Notes under the pieces: generated by a model
Databases searched by the model: none
What the model saw: the letters and a program-made list of their open reading frames with translations, nothing else
Told to the model about the DNA's origin: nothing
Assembly (NCBI GenBank): GCA_040902885.1
Contig: JBBDWK010000068.1
Coordinates: 1-64,000 of the forward strand
From: JBBDWK01 sp040902885
GTDB lineage: Bacteria; Acidobacteriota; Terriglobia; Bryobacterales; Bryobacteraceae
Length of the DNA stretch: 64,000 nt
Direction: 5' to 3'
Position numbers and translations under genes: made by a program
In this document: piece by piece, positions 8,560-18,229 of the stretch
Layout of the letters: the number at the start of each line of letters is the position of its first letter
How positions within the stretch are numbered: position 1 is the stretch's first letter

Positions 8560-11500
8560 TCAAAACGTGAAGCGCGCGGACAACTGAACCTCGCGCGGGC
8601 CTCCGCCGGAAAGCGTGCCGGTGATCTGCCCAAAGCTCGCGTTGGTGACGTTGGTATTGGGCGTCCCGAAGTGGGTCGTGTTCCAGATGTTATAGAACTC
8701 CGCCTGGAACTTGAAAGCCATCCGTTCGCGGATGGGCACGCTCTTCATCACCGTCATGTCCCATTTCTTCAAGCCGGGCGCGCGCAGGTCGGCCACGCGG
8801 GAGGAGAGCCGCCGCAGAGTGAACGGCTCCTGAGGAACAAACTGCGACGGGTCGAAGTACCGCTGGATGGTGCGCGGGTTGTTATCCGAACGGGCAAGGC
8901 GCTCCGCATTGGCAAACTCGAGAGGCTGCATGGACTGGAAAGTCACAACCCAGTTGAGCTGCCAGCCGCCGACGATCCGGCTCACCACGGGATGAGTGGA
9001 CGCCAGCAGCGGCTTGCCCGGACCGAAGGGCATCTCGTAGATGCCGTGCAGGACCAGACGCTGGGGACGGTCCGAATTGGAGATCACGTTCTCGGGCTTG
9101 GCGTCGTTGTTGTTCAGGTACGAAACCGCCTCCATCAACTTGGAGACAGTGTACGCGGCGCCGAAGTAGATGCCGTGGCGCATCCGCTTGGAGATCTGCA
9201 CCTGCATGGAATCGTAGTGCGAGCGGCCGTACGGCAGCACCGCTTGTGTCAGGCTCAGGTAGTGCGGATAAGGCCGCAGCAGTTGCTGGACGGTGGTGGT
9301 GGGCTGGCTCAGGGCGCTCGTCGGGTCCGTGACCACGCCGAAAAAGGGATTCGGAACGCGAGCGTTCAGGCGCGTCTTGAGCGGCAGAAAGTCGTTGGAA
9401 TAGTCGTTCACGCGGCGCGTCATGGTCATGCGCTGCGAGACGTTGCCGACGTAGCTCGTCTCGAGCGAGATGTCGCCGGGCAAAGCGAACTGAAATCCCG
9501 TGGAAAACTGCTGGCTTAGGCCCTGCTTGTATGCGGGCACGGAATCGCCGGGAGCGAAGCCCGCGGTAAGGTTCTGGCCCACGGCGGTGAGCAATCCGCC
9601 GCTGGCTCCAGGGGGCGGCGTCAGACCGCTCGGAAATGGATTGGACAGCCGGTTGAACGGCGTGAGGTTATTATCCAGCGAGGTGACCATCTGAGTCGCC
9701 AGACTGAAGCCATCCTGACGAAAGTTGCTGATGTTATTCGGAATGTAAAAGAGGCCCCAGCCGCCGCGCCAGACGATTCGCTCGGCGAGCCGGTAGGCGT
9801 ATCCGAAACGCGGCGCGTAGATCAGCGCGGGCATGTTCAGGTTGCCCCGTGGCGTGCCGTTGTTGTTCAGAAAGCCGAGACCGCCTCGAACGGCGATCGC
9901 GGACAACTCTGGAATCGGGTTGCGCGCGTAATTGGCCTGCACCTCTCCCTGGATGGGACTGGCCACGTTGAAGTCGATGCCGCTGTTGCCGCGGTCGAAG
10001 CGCTCAAACACGGGACTTTCGTGCTCGAAGCGCATACCGAGATTCAGGGTCAGCCGGTCGGTGATCTTCCAATCGTCCTGAAAATAGAAAGAGTAATAGG
10101 TGTTCTGCAGGGCGCGCGAGGCGTTGATGTCGGTATACCCCCGCGTCGGGTTGCCTAGCAGGAAGGATGCGAAGTCGTGGCCGCTGTTGAGCGTGACGCG
10201 CGTGGGATCGGGGCCTTGCGTGAGGACGCGGTCGAAGCGGAAGAATCCGCCCGCACGGGATGGGGCGAAGTTATTGGACTGCGCGACCTGGTACCGGAAG
10301 CCATACTTGAGCGCATGCCGCCCACGGTTGGTGTGAAAGTTGATGAGCGGGTTGAACTGATTGATATAGACGCTGCTGCTGACGCCCTCGGCGCCCAGAT
10401 TCTCGACATCGCCGCTCATCTCAAAACGCGGGAATGTGTTGAAGGCCAGCGAGCGCGCGAAGGAAGCGGGGAATCCGAGGGTGCCGATATCGAAGCCCTC
10501 CCCAAACATGATGTTGGCATCGAAATAGCGGGTGAAGCCGAAACGGAAATCGATCACCGTCCGCGGGCTCTGGATCCATGTATGCCCCACGGCGGCGGCG
10601 ATGTTTCCGCGCGCGAACTCATCCTGCCCGCTCGTGGGGTTGCCGGCCGGCCGGCAGCATTCTCCGTAGTACGGGGTGCTTGGGTCCAGGCGATGGTTCC
10701 ATCCGTAGCGGAAGAAGAGATTGTGCGCGCTGGAGACCTGGTGGTCCGCGCGCGAGCTGAGACTGGCCCACTTGCGTCCGCTGGAGCGGGGATTGTCGAA
10801 GTTCTGCAGATTGTCCGAGGTCGGCGTGCGATTGGGCAGCGGATAGAACTTCGCGGCTGCCAGCGCGACCGGATCGTGCCGGTTGCCAGGGATGAGGTTG
10901 CCGGGGAACGGACTCCGCACCTGCCCCGATCCCGAAGCCCGCGTGGTGAGGGGATCGTAGATGGTGAACGGCCGCCCAAAGCGGTCGGCTGTTTGCGAAA
11001 AGTCGCCCGTGCGCTCGAGCGCTGTGGGCACGATGGCGCGCGAGGCCGAATTGCCGCGAATCTGCGTCCCCTCGAAGTCGAAGAAATAGTGCGTGCGGTC
11101 GCGCCCGTCGTAAAGCTTTGGAATCCATACCGGGCCGCTGATGGCCGCGCCGTATGTGTTTTGCTTGTTCTCGTTTTTGGGATTGCCGTTGCGGTTGTTA
11201 AAGAAGCTGTTGGCGTTGAGATTGTCGTTGCGCAGATACCAGTAAACCGACCCATGAACGTCATTGGTGCCGGACTTCGTGGAGACGTTGACGAACGCGG
11301 CGCCGGAGTGGCCATATTCGGCATCGTACGCGTTGGTCTGCACGCGCATCTCCTGCACGGCGTCGGGCGACGGGCTGAAGCTGACCAGATCGATACGCAT
11401 ATTGGGAATGCCGTCGAGCAGGAATTCGGACCGCGACTCGGAGCCGCTGGAGGCGAAGTCCGAAGGGCCGCTGGCGTCCCAGGGATTCAGCGCGCCCGGA

Positions 11501-11988
11501 CTGCCGGTGTATTGGATGCCGGGCGAGAGCGTGAGAAACACGTACGGGTTGCGCCCGATGAGCGGCAGCTCGTTGATCACCTGGGTGTTGATGGAGGTGC
11601 CAAGCGCTCCGGTTTCGGTGCGCAGCAGGGAAGCTTCCGCCGTGACAGTGACGGATTCGGCGATCTGGCCCACCTCGAGCGCGATATCGACCGAGATGGT
11701 TTCGCCGGTTTGAAGCCGCACGCCCTCGCGAACGAATCTCTTGAAGCCGTCCCGTTCCGCTTCAATCCGGTAATTTCCGAAATCCACGAGAACGAAGCGG
11801 TACAGACCGCTTGAATCGCTCTGCTCCAGGCGCGTGGCGCCGGTACCCGTGTTGACAAGTTTGATGGAAACTCCGGGAACTGCGGCGCCAGAAGAGTCGC
11901 GGACGATCCCGGTGAGGTTGCTTTTGTTCACTTGCGCCAGAAGCGGCAAAGACACTACGAACAGACAAAGAACACGGTGGCACGTCAT
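8560..11988 (-). CDS. TonB-dependent receptor, Oar-like, intact
   Basis: 1142 aa from ATG 11988. This start is preferred because it gives a clean signal peptide (ending LPLLAQ) and the preceding 49 codons of the longer frame look non-coding. After the signal come a carboxypeptidase-regulatory-like beta-sandwich (NLTGIVRDSSGAAVPGV onward), a plug domain (ELPLIGRNPYVFLTL; YGHSGAAFVNVSTKSGTN) and a full barrel ending in the aromatic residue F. It is the intact counterpart of the broken receptor at 1006-4438. Substrate unknown; the neighbouring rhamnonate-dehydratase-like gene 118 bases upstream on the same strand hints at a sugar or sugar-acid ligand, but this is weak inference. Confidence 0.9.
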   Translation of the reverse strand: MTCHRVLCLFVVSLPLLAQVNKSNLTGIVRDSSGAAVPGVSIKLVNTGTGATRLEQSDSSGLYRFVLVDFGNYRIEAERDGFKRFVREGVRLQTGETISVDIALEVGQIAESVTVTAEASLLRTETGALGTSINTQVINELPLIGRNPYVFLTLSPGIQYTGSPGALNPWDASGPSDFASSGSESRSEFLLDGIPNMRIDLVSFSPSPDAVQEMRVQTNAYDAEYGHSGAAFVNVSTKSGTNDVHGSVYWYLRNDNLNANSFFNNRNGNPKNENKQNTYGAAISGPVWIPKLYDGRDRTHYFFDFEGTQIRGNSASRAIVPTALERTGDFSQTADRFGRPFTIYDPLTTRASGSGQVRSPFPGNLIPGNRHDPVALAAAKFYPLPNRTPTSDNLQNFDNPRSSGRKWASLSSRADHQVSSAHNLFFRYGWNHRLDPSTPYYGECCRPAGNPTSGQDEFARGNIAAAVGHTWIQSPRTVIDFRFGFTRYFDANIMFGEGFDIGTLGFPASFARSLAFNTFPRFEMSGDVENLGAEGVSSSVYINQFNPLINFHTNRGRHALKYGFRYQVAQSNNFAPSRAGGFFRFDRVLTQGPDPTRVTLNSGHDFASFLLGNPTRGYTDINASRALQNTYYSFYFQDDWKITDRLTLNLGMRFEHESPVFERFDRGNSGIDFNVASPIQGEVQANYARNPIPELSAIAVRGGLGFLNNNGTPRGNLNMPALIYAPRFGYAYRLAERIVWRGGWGLFYIPNNISNFRQDGFSLATQMVTSLDNNLTPFNRLSNPFPSGLTPPPGASGGLLTAVGQNLTAGFAPGDSVPAYKQGLSQQFSTGFQFALPGDISLETSYVGNVSQRMTMTRRVNDYSNDFLPLKTRLNARVPNPFFGVVTDPTSALSQPTTTVQQLLRPYPHYLSLTQAVLPYGRSHYDSMQVQISKRMRHGIYFGAAYTVSKLMEAVSYLNNNDAKPENVISNSDRPQRLVLHGIYEMPFGPGKPLLASTHPVVSRIVGGWQLNWVVTFQSMQPLEFANAERLARSDNNPRTIQRYFDPSQFVPQEPFTLRRLSSRVADLRAPGLKKWDMTVMKSVPIRERMAFKFQAEFYNIWNTTHFGTPNTNVTNASFGQITGTLSGGGPREVQLSARFTF

Positions 11989-12106
11989 GCTGCATATCCC
12001 CTTTCGACGGATCAGATTTTGTACCGCTGCTGCTACGGCCGCTGTCTTACGGTCGCGGTCCGGTGCACACCCCTGAGCACTGAACCGCGCGCGCCAGCAA
12101 GCGAAA

Positions 12107-13351
12107 CTACGACTCGACTTCGAACTCACCCCCAAATCCCGGCTGGTCCGAAGGCCGCGTGTAAATGCCTTCGGGTCCGCGGGTGATATTGTAATCCTCC
12201 TCGAACCGTTTGTAGACTTCGGGCGGACCGCCCGGCGCGGGCATGAACAATTCCGCCCAGGGGCTGTTGGTGGTCGCCATGATGAAGTGAACCGCGTCGC
12301 GCTGACCGCCGCCGTGCGGAATGACGGGAATATCGTAAGCGGCCGCCAGCGCTCCGATGCGCCGCATCTCGGTAAGCCCGCCGCACCAGTGAATGTCCGG
12401 CTGCCAGATGCTGGTCAGCCCGTTCTCCAGCAACTGGCGGAATCCGTAGCGCGTATACTCGTGCTCGCCGGTCACGATGCGCGTGCTCTTGATCTGCGCC
12501 TGCAAGCGGCCGAAGCCCGCGTAGTCGTGCGGCTGCAAGACCTCCTCCATCCAGTAGACGCGATAGGGAGCGAGCATCTCGGCCATCTCGACCGTATAGC
12601 GCTCGGTCCAGGCCATCCAGCAGTCGAGCATAATCTCGCCGTCCGGGCCAAGCAGCTCGCGCGTGAGCTTCACCAGGGCCTCGTTCTTGCGCATTCCATC
12701 GCGGCCGTCGGCCGGCCCGTGCGGGATAGCAAGCTTAAGCTTCTTGTAGCCGAACTCGATGTGCTGCTCGAGATCGTTGCCCGTGCAGTAGGAAGGAATC
12801 CGCGGCTTTGTCGCCCCTCCAAGCAGCTTGTAGACCGGCAGGCCGAGAGCCTTGCCAATCAGGTCCCAGATCGCCAGGTCTACGCCGCTGATGGCATTGA
12901 TGACCACGCCCATGCGTCCATACGACATGGACGAGCGCCAAAGGATGTCCCAGATACGTTCCACGTTGAACGGATCTTCGTTCATCAACAGCTTCGTGAA
13001 GTGCTTCTCGACGACGATTCCACCGGCCGGACCGCCGTTCCCGTAACCTTTCACTCCCTTGTCCGTGGAGATCTCGACGGTGAAGCTTCCGATCTCCCGG
13101 GCATTGGACTGAAAGAGCGACCGCATGGCTTTGTACTCGGGATAGATGGACATGGGGTTGGCCACCTCGACTCCTCCAGTGGACCAGGAGCCGGGCGCGG
13201 GTTTGAATGCGGGAAGAGGCCGTTTGGGCCGCGTCCGGACGAGACGCACGCCGGTTATTTTGAGATCGCTCTTCTCGGCCTGCCAGGGAAATGCGGAGGC
13301 TGCGCCGAGCGGGGCGAGACTGCTGAGTCTGAGAAAGTCTCTACGATTCAT
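12107..13351 (-). CDS. Enolase-superfamily sugar-acid dehydratase, L-rhamnonate dehydratase-like, with Tat-type signal
   Basis: 414 aa from ATG 13351, with AGGAG seven bases upstream. It begins MNRRDFLRLSSL, a twin-arginine signal. The remainder follows the rhamnonate dehydratase subgroup closely: KLAIPHG near the first catalytic Lys/His position, metal ligands in IMLDCWMAWT, WMEEVLQPHDY and TGEHEYTRYG, then WQPDIHWCGGLTE and IPVIPHGGG. The family removes water from sugar acids by proton abstraction next to the carboxylate with Mg2+. The exact acid cannot be fixed from sequence. Enzymes of this subgroup are normally cytoplasmic, so an exported form is unusual. Divergent from the hybrid kinase. 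Confidence 0.85.
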   Translation of the reverse strand: MNRRDFLRLSSLAPLGAASAFPWQAEKSDLKITGVRLVRTRPKRPLPAFKPAPGSWSTGGVEVANPMSIYPEYKAMRSLFQSNAREIGSFTVEISTDKGVKGYGNGGPAGGIVVEKHFTKLLMNEDPFNVERIWDILWRSSMSYGRMGVVINAISGVDLAIWDLIGKALGLPVYKLLGGATKPRIPSYCTGNDLEQHIEFGYKKLKLAIPHGPADGRDGMRKNEALVKLTRELLGPDGEIMLDCWMAWTERYTVEMAEMLAPYRVYWMEEVLQPHDYAGFGRLQAQIKSTRIVTGEHEYTRYGFRQLLENGLTSIWQPDIHWCGGLTEMRRIGALAAAYDIPVIPHGGGQRDAVHFIMATTNSPWAELFMPAPGGPPEVYKRFEEDYNITRGPEGIYTRPSDQPGFGGEFEVES

Positions 13352-13433
13352 TGGGGGGCTCCTGACGTGGGACAATATCATAAGAAGCGGGCCTATGGCG
13401 AGGGTCTTCAAACTGCTGTAAGAGCCGCCGCCC

Positions 13434-13439
13434 TAAAAT
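13434..13439 (+). promoter_or_regulatory. -10-like TAAAAT six bases before a start codon (leaderless candidate)
   Basis: TAAAAT ends at 13439 and the ATG of the hybrid kinase begins at 13446, so transcription would begin at or next to the start codon. No Shine-Dalgarno and no clear -35 are visible. Confidence 0.35.
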
Positions 13440-13445
13440 GAACGT

Positions 13446-16418
13446 ATGAGCGGCAATCGAAAGGACGGAACTCCTGCGGGGGAGTCGCTCCAGCGCCGCT
13501 TCGCCCAGCTTCAAAAAATCTATCGCATATCCGACGTTGTGAGCCGGGCCGGGGCGCTGGAAGAAGTTTGCGCGGAGGCGGTTAGCGGCCTTCGGCAGAC
13601 GCTAGGCGTCGACCGCGTCGCCATTCTTTTAGCCGATCCTGACGGGGTGATGCGCTTCAAGGCCTGGCACAATCTGCCCGAGGACTACCGGAAGGCCGTG
13701 GAGGGCCACACGCCCTGGCAGCCGGGAACCAGGAATGCCACGCCGATTACCGTTCCCGATGTTTCCAAAGATCCGAGCCTCGCCGCGCTTCGATCGACAA
13801 TCCTTGGGTATGGCATCCACGCGCTCGCGTTCATTCCCTTGATGGGACGCGAGGGCGTAATGGGCAAGTTCATGCTCTACTGCGATGCGCCTCACGAGTT
13901 CGCCCCCGACGAGATCCGGGTAGCGCAGACGATCGCCGGTCACGTGGCATTCGCGGCGGAGCGTAAACAGGCCGAGGAAGCGCTCCGGAGCAGCGAACGC
14001 CGCTTCTCGCTTTTCATGAAGCATCTTTCGGGCGCGGCATGGATGAAGGATCTCCAGGGGCGCTATGTCTACGCCAACGAGACCGCGCAGCGGATTTTTC
14101 GCAAGCCGTGGAACGAATTGCGCGGCAAACTCGACGACGAAGTGTTTCCTCCCGAGATAGCAGCCAGCTTCAAGGCCAACGATCGAATCGCCCTCACCAG
14201 CGGACAATGCCTGCAGACCATTGAAGCCCTGCCCCAAGAGGACGGGATCCATTATTCGATCGTGAACAAGTTCCCGATTCTGGGACGGGACGGCGCTCCC
14301 GTTATGGTTGGCGGAGTTGCCATGGACATTACGGAGCGCAAGAGAGCGGAGGAGGCGCTACGGGAAAGCGAGGAGAGCTACCGGGTGGTGGCCGAAACCG
14401 CCGCCGACGGCATCGTTAAGATCGACGACCGAAGCGAAATCACGTTTGCGAATAGCGCCGCCGGGAAGATATTCGGGTACACGCCCGCGGAACTGATCGG
14501 CCAGCCTCTCACCATGCTGATGCCGGCTTATCTTCGTCACGTCCACCGGGCTGCGCTGCGGCGCTACATAGAAACCGGCCAAAAGCACCTCTCCTGGGAG
14601 GGCGTTGAACTTCCAGGACTGCACAAGACGGGCCGCGAAATCCCTCTGGAAATCTCCTTCGGCGAGTTCGCAAAGAACGGCGTCCATGTCTTCACTGGAA
14701 TTGTCCGCGATATCACCGAACGAAAGCGGGCGGAGCGGCGTCTGGCCACAGAACACGCGGTGGCGAGCATTCTTGCCGAGTTCACGAGCCTGGAGGAAAT
14801 TGCCCCAAGAATCTTGAAAGCTATCTGCGAAAGCTCCGGATGGGAACTGGGCGAATACTGGACGGTGGATAGAGCCGCCAATGCTCTCCGCTGCACTGAC
14901 ATCTGGCATGCGCCGGAAGCCGGAGTCGCCGAATTCGAGGCAGTCAGCCGCGCATACACCTTTCCATCCGGCGTGGGCTTGCCCGGCCGGATATGGTCCG
15001 GCCGACAAGCCGTGTGGATTGCCGACGTGACCCGAGACGAAAATTTCCCGAGGGCGTCCGCCGCGGAAAAGGAGGGGATCCATGGAGCTTTTGGCTTTCC
15101 GATCCTGCTCGGAACCCAGGTTTTTGGCGTCATGGAATTCTTCAGCCGGGAGATCCGCGAGCCGGACAACGAGCTGCTGCAAATGTTCGCTGCGATCAGC
15201 AGCCAGTTCGGACAGTTTCTGGAGCGCAAGCGTCTGGAAGAGCAGCTCCGCCAGACTCAGAAACTGGAAAGCATCGGAGTGCTTGCGGGAGGCGTGGCTC
15301 ACGACTTCAACAACCTGCTGACCGGCATCCTGGGAAATGCGACGCTCGTGCTGGAAATGCTTTCCCTGTCCAGCCCCGCACGCCGCATGCTGGAAGACGT
15401 GGTTCGCGGAAGCGAGCGGGCGGCGAACCTTACGCGCCAGCTGCTCGCGTATTCGGGAAGGGGCAAGTTTATCATCCAGCCGGTAAACCTTTCCGAACTG
15501 GTTCGGGAGATCGCCGACCTGATCCAACTCTCAATTCCCAGAACCGTGCAGTTACGGTTGGAGCTTCGGGATGGCATGCCGTCCATGCCGGCCGATCCCG
15601 CCCAGCTCCAGCAGCTTGTCATGAACCTGATCATCAACGGCGCGGAAGCCATCGGTGAGGGAACCAACGGAACGGTGCTCGTCGCTACCGGCGTGCAGGA
15701 TGTGGAGGAAAGCTACATCGCCCAGACCTTTGCGCCCGGTGAGATTCAGCCCGGCAGGTACGTATACCTGGAGGTCCACGATACCGGCGTGGGGATGGAC
15801 GAGGAGACCATCGCGAAGATCTTCGATCCGTTTTTCACGACGAAGTTTACCGGCCGCGGTTTGGGTCTGGCTGCCGTGCTGGGGATCGTCCGCGGGCACA
15901 AGGGCGCTCTAAAGGTCTATAGCGCGCCGGGCAAAGGCTCCACATTCAAGGTGTTGTTCCCGGCAAGCGAAGTGGAGACCAAAGAACACGTTCCGGGCAT
16001 CGCCCATGGAGATCTTACGGGAACGGGAACGGTTCTCGTAGTCGACGATGAAGAGATCGTCCGGCGGACCGCGCAGAACGCGCTGGAACGCCAGGGCTAT
16101 AAAGTACTGCTCGCCAGTAATGGGCACGAAGCAGTGGAGGTCTTCCGCGAACAGGGAGACGAGATCGTGCTGGTGCTCCTCGATCTCACCATGCCGGTGA
16201 TGGGAGGCGAAGAGGCCATGCGGCGGCTCCAGAGCATACGCCCGCGGGTAAGCGTCCTGTTATCGAGCGGCTATAACGAAGTGGAGGCTATTCGGAGATT
16301 TACTGGAAAGGGCCTGGCGGGATTCATTCAGAAGCCATACAGCGCAGGCCAGTTGGCGGACAAGGTAAAACAGGCTTTAAAACTTGCCCGGCCGCTCCTC
16401 GAGAGCAGCAGCGATTAA
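13446..16418 (+). CDS. Soluble hybrid histidine kinase (GAF-PAS-PAS-GAF-HisKA-HATPase-REC)
   Basis: 990 aa without membrane segments, so a cytoplasmic sensor. In order: GAF (about 25-175), PAS (185-300, ending DITERKRAEE), PAS (305-430, ending DITERKRAER), GAF (440-590), a HisKA dimerisation helix with the phospho-acceptor H619 in GVAHDFNNLLTG, an ATPase domain with DTGVGMDEE and GRGLGLAAVLG, and a C-terminal receiver whose phospho-acceptor is D913 (LLDLTMPVMGG). The AHDFNN H-box is typical of hybrid kinases that pass phosphate to an attached receiver. No separate output regulator is adjacent, so its partner is elsewhere. Convergent with cpoB, overlapping by 4 bases. Confidence 0.93.
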   Translation: MSGNRKDGTPAGESLQRRFAQLQKIYRISDVVSRAGALEEVCAEAVSGLRQTLGVDRVAILLADPDGVMRFKAWHNLPEDYRKAVEGHTPWQPGTRNATPITVPDVSKDPSLAALRSTILGYGIHALAFIPLMGREGVMGKFMLYCDAPHEFAPDEIRVAQTIAGHVAFAAERKQAEEALRSSERRFSLFMKHLSGAAWMKDLQGRYVYANETAQRIFRKPWNELRGKLDDEVFPPEIAASFKANDRIALTSGQCLQTIEALPQEDGIHYSIVNKFPILGRDGAPVMVGGVAMDITERKRAEEALRESEESYRVVAETAADGIVKIDDRSEITFANSAAGKIFGYTPAELIGQPLTMLMPAYLRHVHRAALRRYIETGQKHLSWEGVELPGLHKTGREIPLEISFGEFAKNGVHVFTGIVRDITERKRAERRLATEHAVASILAEFTSLEEIAPRILKAICESSGWELGEYWTVDRAANALRCTDIWHAPEAGVAEFEAVSRAYTFPSGVGLPGRIWSGRQAVWIADVTRDENFPRASAAEKEGIHGAFGFPILLGTQVFGVMEFFSREIREPDNELLQMFAAISSQFGQFLERKRLEEQLRQTQKLESIGVLAGGVAHDFNNLLTGILGNATLVLEMLSLSSPARRMLEDVVRGSERAANLTRQLLAYSGRGKFIIQPVNLSELVREIADLIQLSIPRTVQLRLELRDGMPSMPADPAQLQQLVMNLIINGAEAIGEGTNGTVLVATGVQDVEESYIAQTFAPGEIQPGRYVYLEVHDTGVGMDEETIAKIFDPFFTTKFTGRGLGLAAVLGIVRGHKGALKVYSAPGKGSTFKVLFPASEVETKEHVPGIAHGDLTGTGTVLVVDDEEIVRRTAQNALERQGYKVLLASNGHEAVEVFREQGDEIVLVLLDLTMPVMGGEEAMRRLQSIRPRVSVLLSSGYNEVEAIRRFTGKGLAGFIQKPYSAGQLADKVKQALKLARPLLESSSD

Positions 16419-17290
16419 TCGCCCTTCTTCTTGGAGGCGCCCGGCGCCGAGAGACCCAACGATTTCAAATCGCCCACGGCCTTTTTAGCCGCTTCGCTCC
16501 TCGGATTTTTGCGGATCAAGTCGCGGAATTCGTCCGCGCCCTGGTTGCGTTTGCCCATCCGCACGAGCGTTTTCCCCTTCATGTACTTCGCGTCGTCGGT
16601 CTTCTTGTTTTCGGGGTATTTCTCGAGCACGAGGTCGAAGTGCTTCAGCGCGTTGTCCCAGTCGCTCTGGAGATGGTAGATCTCGCCGATCTGGAACTGG
16701 GCGTTCGCGGCGTAGTCCGTTTCACCGTACCACGTCAGGTAATCGGTAAACTCCTGGAGGGCAAGATCGAGCCGGCCGGCCAGCCGGTCGCGCATGGCAT
16801 TGTTGTACAGATCCTCGGCGGGGACCGGAGGCGGACCCGCCGCGGCGCCGGTCGGAGGCGGCAGGGGTGGAGCCTGCATAGTCTTAAATGCGTTGCCCAG
16901 GTCGACCATCTGCTGCTCCAGTTTACCCAGGCGCCGGTTTACGTCGTTAACGCCCTCCTTAACGGACTGGAACTCCTGGCTCATCATGTCGACTTTCGAG
17001 CCCAGCCCGGCCACTGGCGCTGCCACGTTCTTCTCGCTCTCTCTGAGCCGGTCGCGAAGCGCGCTGTCGAGTACGGCTACCGACGTGTTGGATTTGTTGG
17101 AGGAATCCAGGGTTTGCTGCAAGAGCACCATCATGGCCCCCATCTTTTCGTCGATGGAGCGCTGCATGGTGCGCACCTGATCCTGAAGAAGGGCAACATC
17201 GCGTTGTAGTTCCTGCACTTCCTTTTTCTGCGCGAACGCCAGGGTAGGAAGGACAAAAGCGGCCAGCACGCAAAGACGCCAGTTTCTCAT
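16415..17290 (-). CDS. cpoB: Tol-Pal system periplasmic protein CpoB/YbgF
   Basis: 291 aa. A signal peptide (1-21, LAFAQ) is followed by a long coiled coil (about 22-130), a proline-rich hinge (PPLPPPTG) and three TPR-like repeats (about 155-275; FQIGEIYHLQSDWDNALKHF, YMKGKTLVRMGKRNQGADEF). This is the CpoB/YbgF layout: a trimeric coiled coil plus a TPR domain that binds TolA and coordinates peptidoglycan synthesis with outer-membrane constriction. AGGAG lies seven bases before ATG 17290. Last gene of the tol-pal operon, 108 bases after pal; that gap holds a short palindrome (ACGGCAGTTGCCGT on the minus strand) that could attenuate transcription. Confidence 0.92.
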   Translation of the reverse strand: MRNWRLCVLAAFVLPTLAFAQKKEVQELQRDVALLQDQVRTMQRSIDEKMGAMMVLLQQTLDSSNKSNTSVAVLDSALRDRLRESEKNVAAPVAGLGSKVDMMSQEFQSVKEGVNDVNRRLGKLEQQMVDLGNAFKTMQAPPLPPPTGAAAGPPPVPAEDLYNNAMRDRLAGRLDLALQEFTDYLTWYGETDYAANAQFQIGEIYHLQSDWDNALKHFDLVLEKYPENKKTDDAKYMKGKTLVRMGKRNQGADEFRDLIRKNPRSEAAKKAVGDLKSLGLSAPGASKKKGD

Positions 17291-17398
17291 TCGAGACTCC
17301 TGAATGTAATACGGGCCGGCGCACCAGAGCGTTACCCCCGGCGGCGCCGGCTGTTAGCTAACAACGGAACGGCAACTGCCGTCCCACGCGATGCCCGG

Positions 17399-18199
17399 CT
17401 ACTGGCCCGGCGTAAAGTGGACGCGCCGGTTCTGCTGCCAGCAGCTCTCAGTGCTGTCACTGCACTGCGGTCTTTCCTTGCCGTAACTGATAGTCCGAAG
17501 GCGGTCTCCGGAAACTCCCAACTCGCTCAGGAACTCCTTGACGGCGGTGGAACGCCGGTCGCCCAATCCCAGGTTGTACTCCGCCGAGCCGCGCTCGTCG
17601 CAGTGTCCCTCGATCACGATTGTCGCATTGGGGAAATCGCGCAGGATGTTCTTCAACGTATCGGCATTGCGGGTCAGCGTGGAACGGGCATCTTCGCGGA
17701 TGTCGCTCCGGTCGAAATCGAAGAAGGCATCCGAGACTTCCCGCAGGCGCTCGCCCAAGCCGGCCTTGGGAGGAGGAGGCGGCGGTGGAGGAGGCGGCGG
17801 CGGGGCCGTGACCGTTACGGTCGCGGTCCGGTTCACCTTGCCGCCCGCTCCAGCGGCGTTCAGCGTATAAGTGGTGGTCTGGGTCGGAAACACCTGGCGA
17901 TTGCCGCTGCTGCTCACCGTTCCGATTCCCGGCGCGATGGACACGTCGGTCGCATCACCCACTTGCCACCGCAGGGTCGCTGACTGGCCGCGCTCGATCG
18001 AGCTCGGCTCGGCGACGAATTGCGTGATGGTGGGGGCCTTCGGCGGAGGAGGTGGCGGCGCCGGCGGCGGGGCCACGGGCGGCGGCGGCGGGGGAGGCGG
18101 CGGCGCCTTCTTCTTGCAACTGGCGGCGAAAATCGCCAGGAAGACTACCATCGCCAGAATGAAAAGCTTTTTTGAATTGAAGTGGCTTTTACTCAACAT
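17399..18199 (-). CDS. pal: Peptidoglycan-associated lipoprotein Pal with an extra Ig-like domain
   Basis: 266 aa. A lipoprotein signal with lipobox AAS-C28 implies an outer-membrane lipid anchor. The C-terminal 120 residues are an OmpA-like peptidoglycan-binding domain (FFDFDRSDIREDA, VIEGHCDERGSAEYN, LGDRRSTAVKEFL, NRRVHF). Between anchor and OmpA domain lie two polyproline runs flanking a beta-rich Ig-like module (about 56-130; SATLRWQVGDATDVSI, TQTTTYTLNA). Classical Pal is about 170 aa and lacks this module, so here the tether is longer. AGGAG precedes ATG 18199. It follows tolB by 30 bases, confirming the Tol-Pal role. Confidence 0.93.
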   Translation of the reverse strand: MLSKSHFNSKKLFILAMVVFLAIFAASCKKKAPPPPPPPPPVAPPPAPPPPPPKAPTITQFVAEPSSIERGQSATLRWQVGDATDVSIAPGIGTVSSSGNRQVFPTQTTTYTLNAAGAGGKVNRTATVTVTAPPPPPPPPPPPPKAGLGERLREVSDAFFDFDRSDIREDARSTLTRNADTLKNILRDFPNATIVIEGHCDERGSAEYNLGLGDRRSTAVKEFLSELGVSGDRLRTISYGKERPQCSDSTESCWQQNRRVHFTPGQ

Positions 18200-18229
18200 T
18201 CAACGTTTTCTCCTGAAACAATTAAACCC

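Noticed and set aside
10177..11814. Plus-strand open frame (545 aa) opposite the intact receptor
   Set aside because: Antisense to a well-supported TonB-dependent receptor; composition is Arg/Gly-rich without motifs.
12287..13441. Plus-strand open frame opposite the rhamnonate-dehydratase-like gene
   Set aside because: Shadow of a gene with all enolase-superfamily motifs.
17750..18120. GGC/GGA-rich repetitive tract considered as a satellite repeat
   Set aside because: It encodes the polyproline linkers of Pal in frame.
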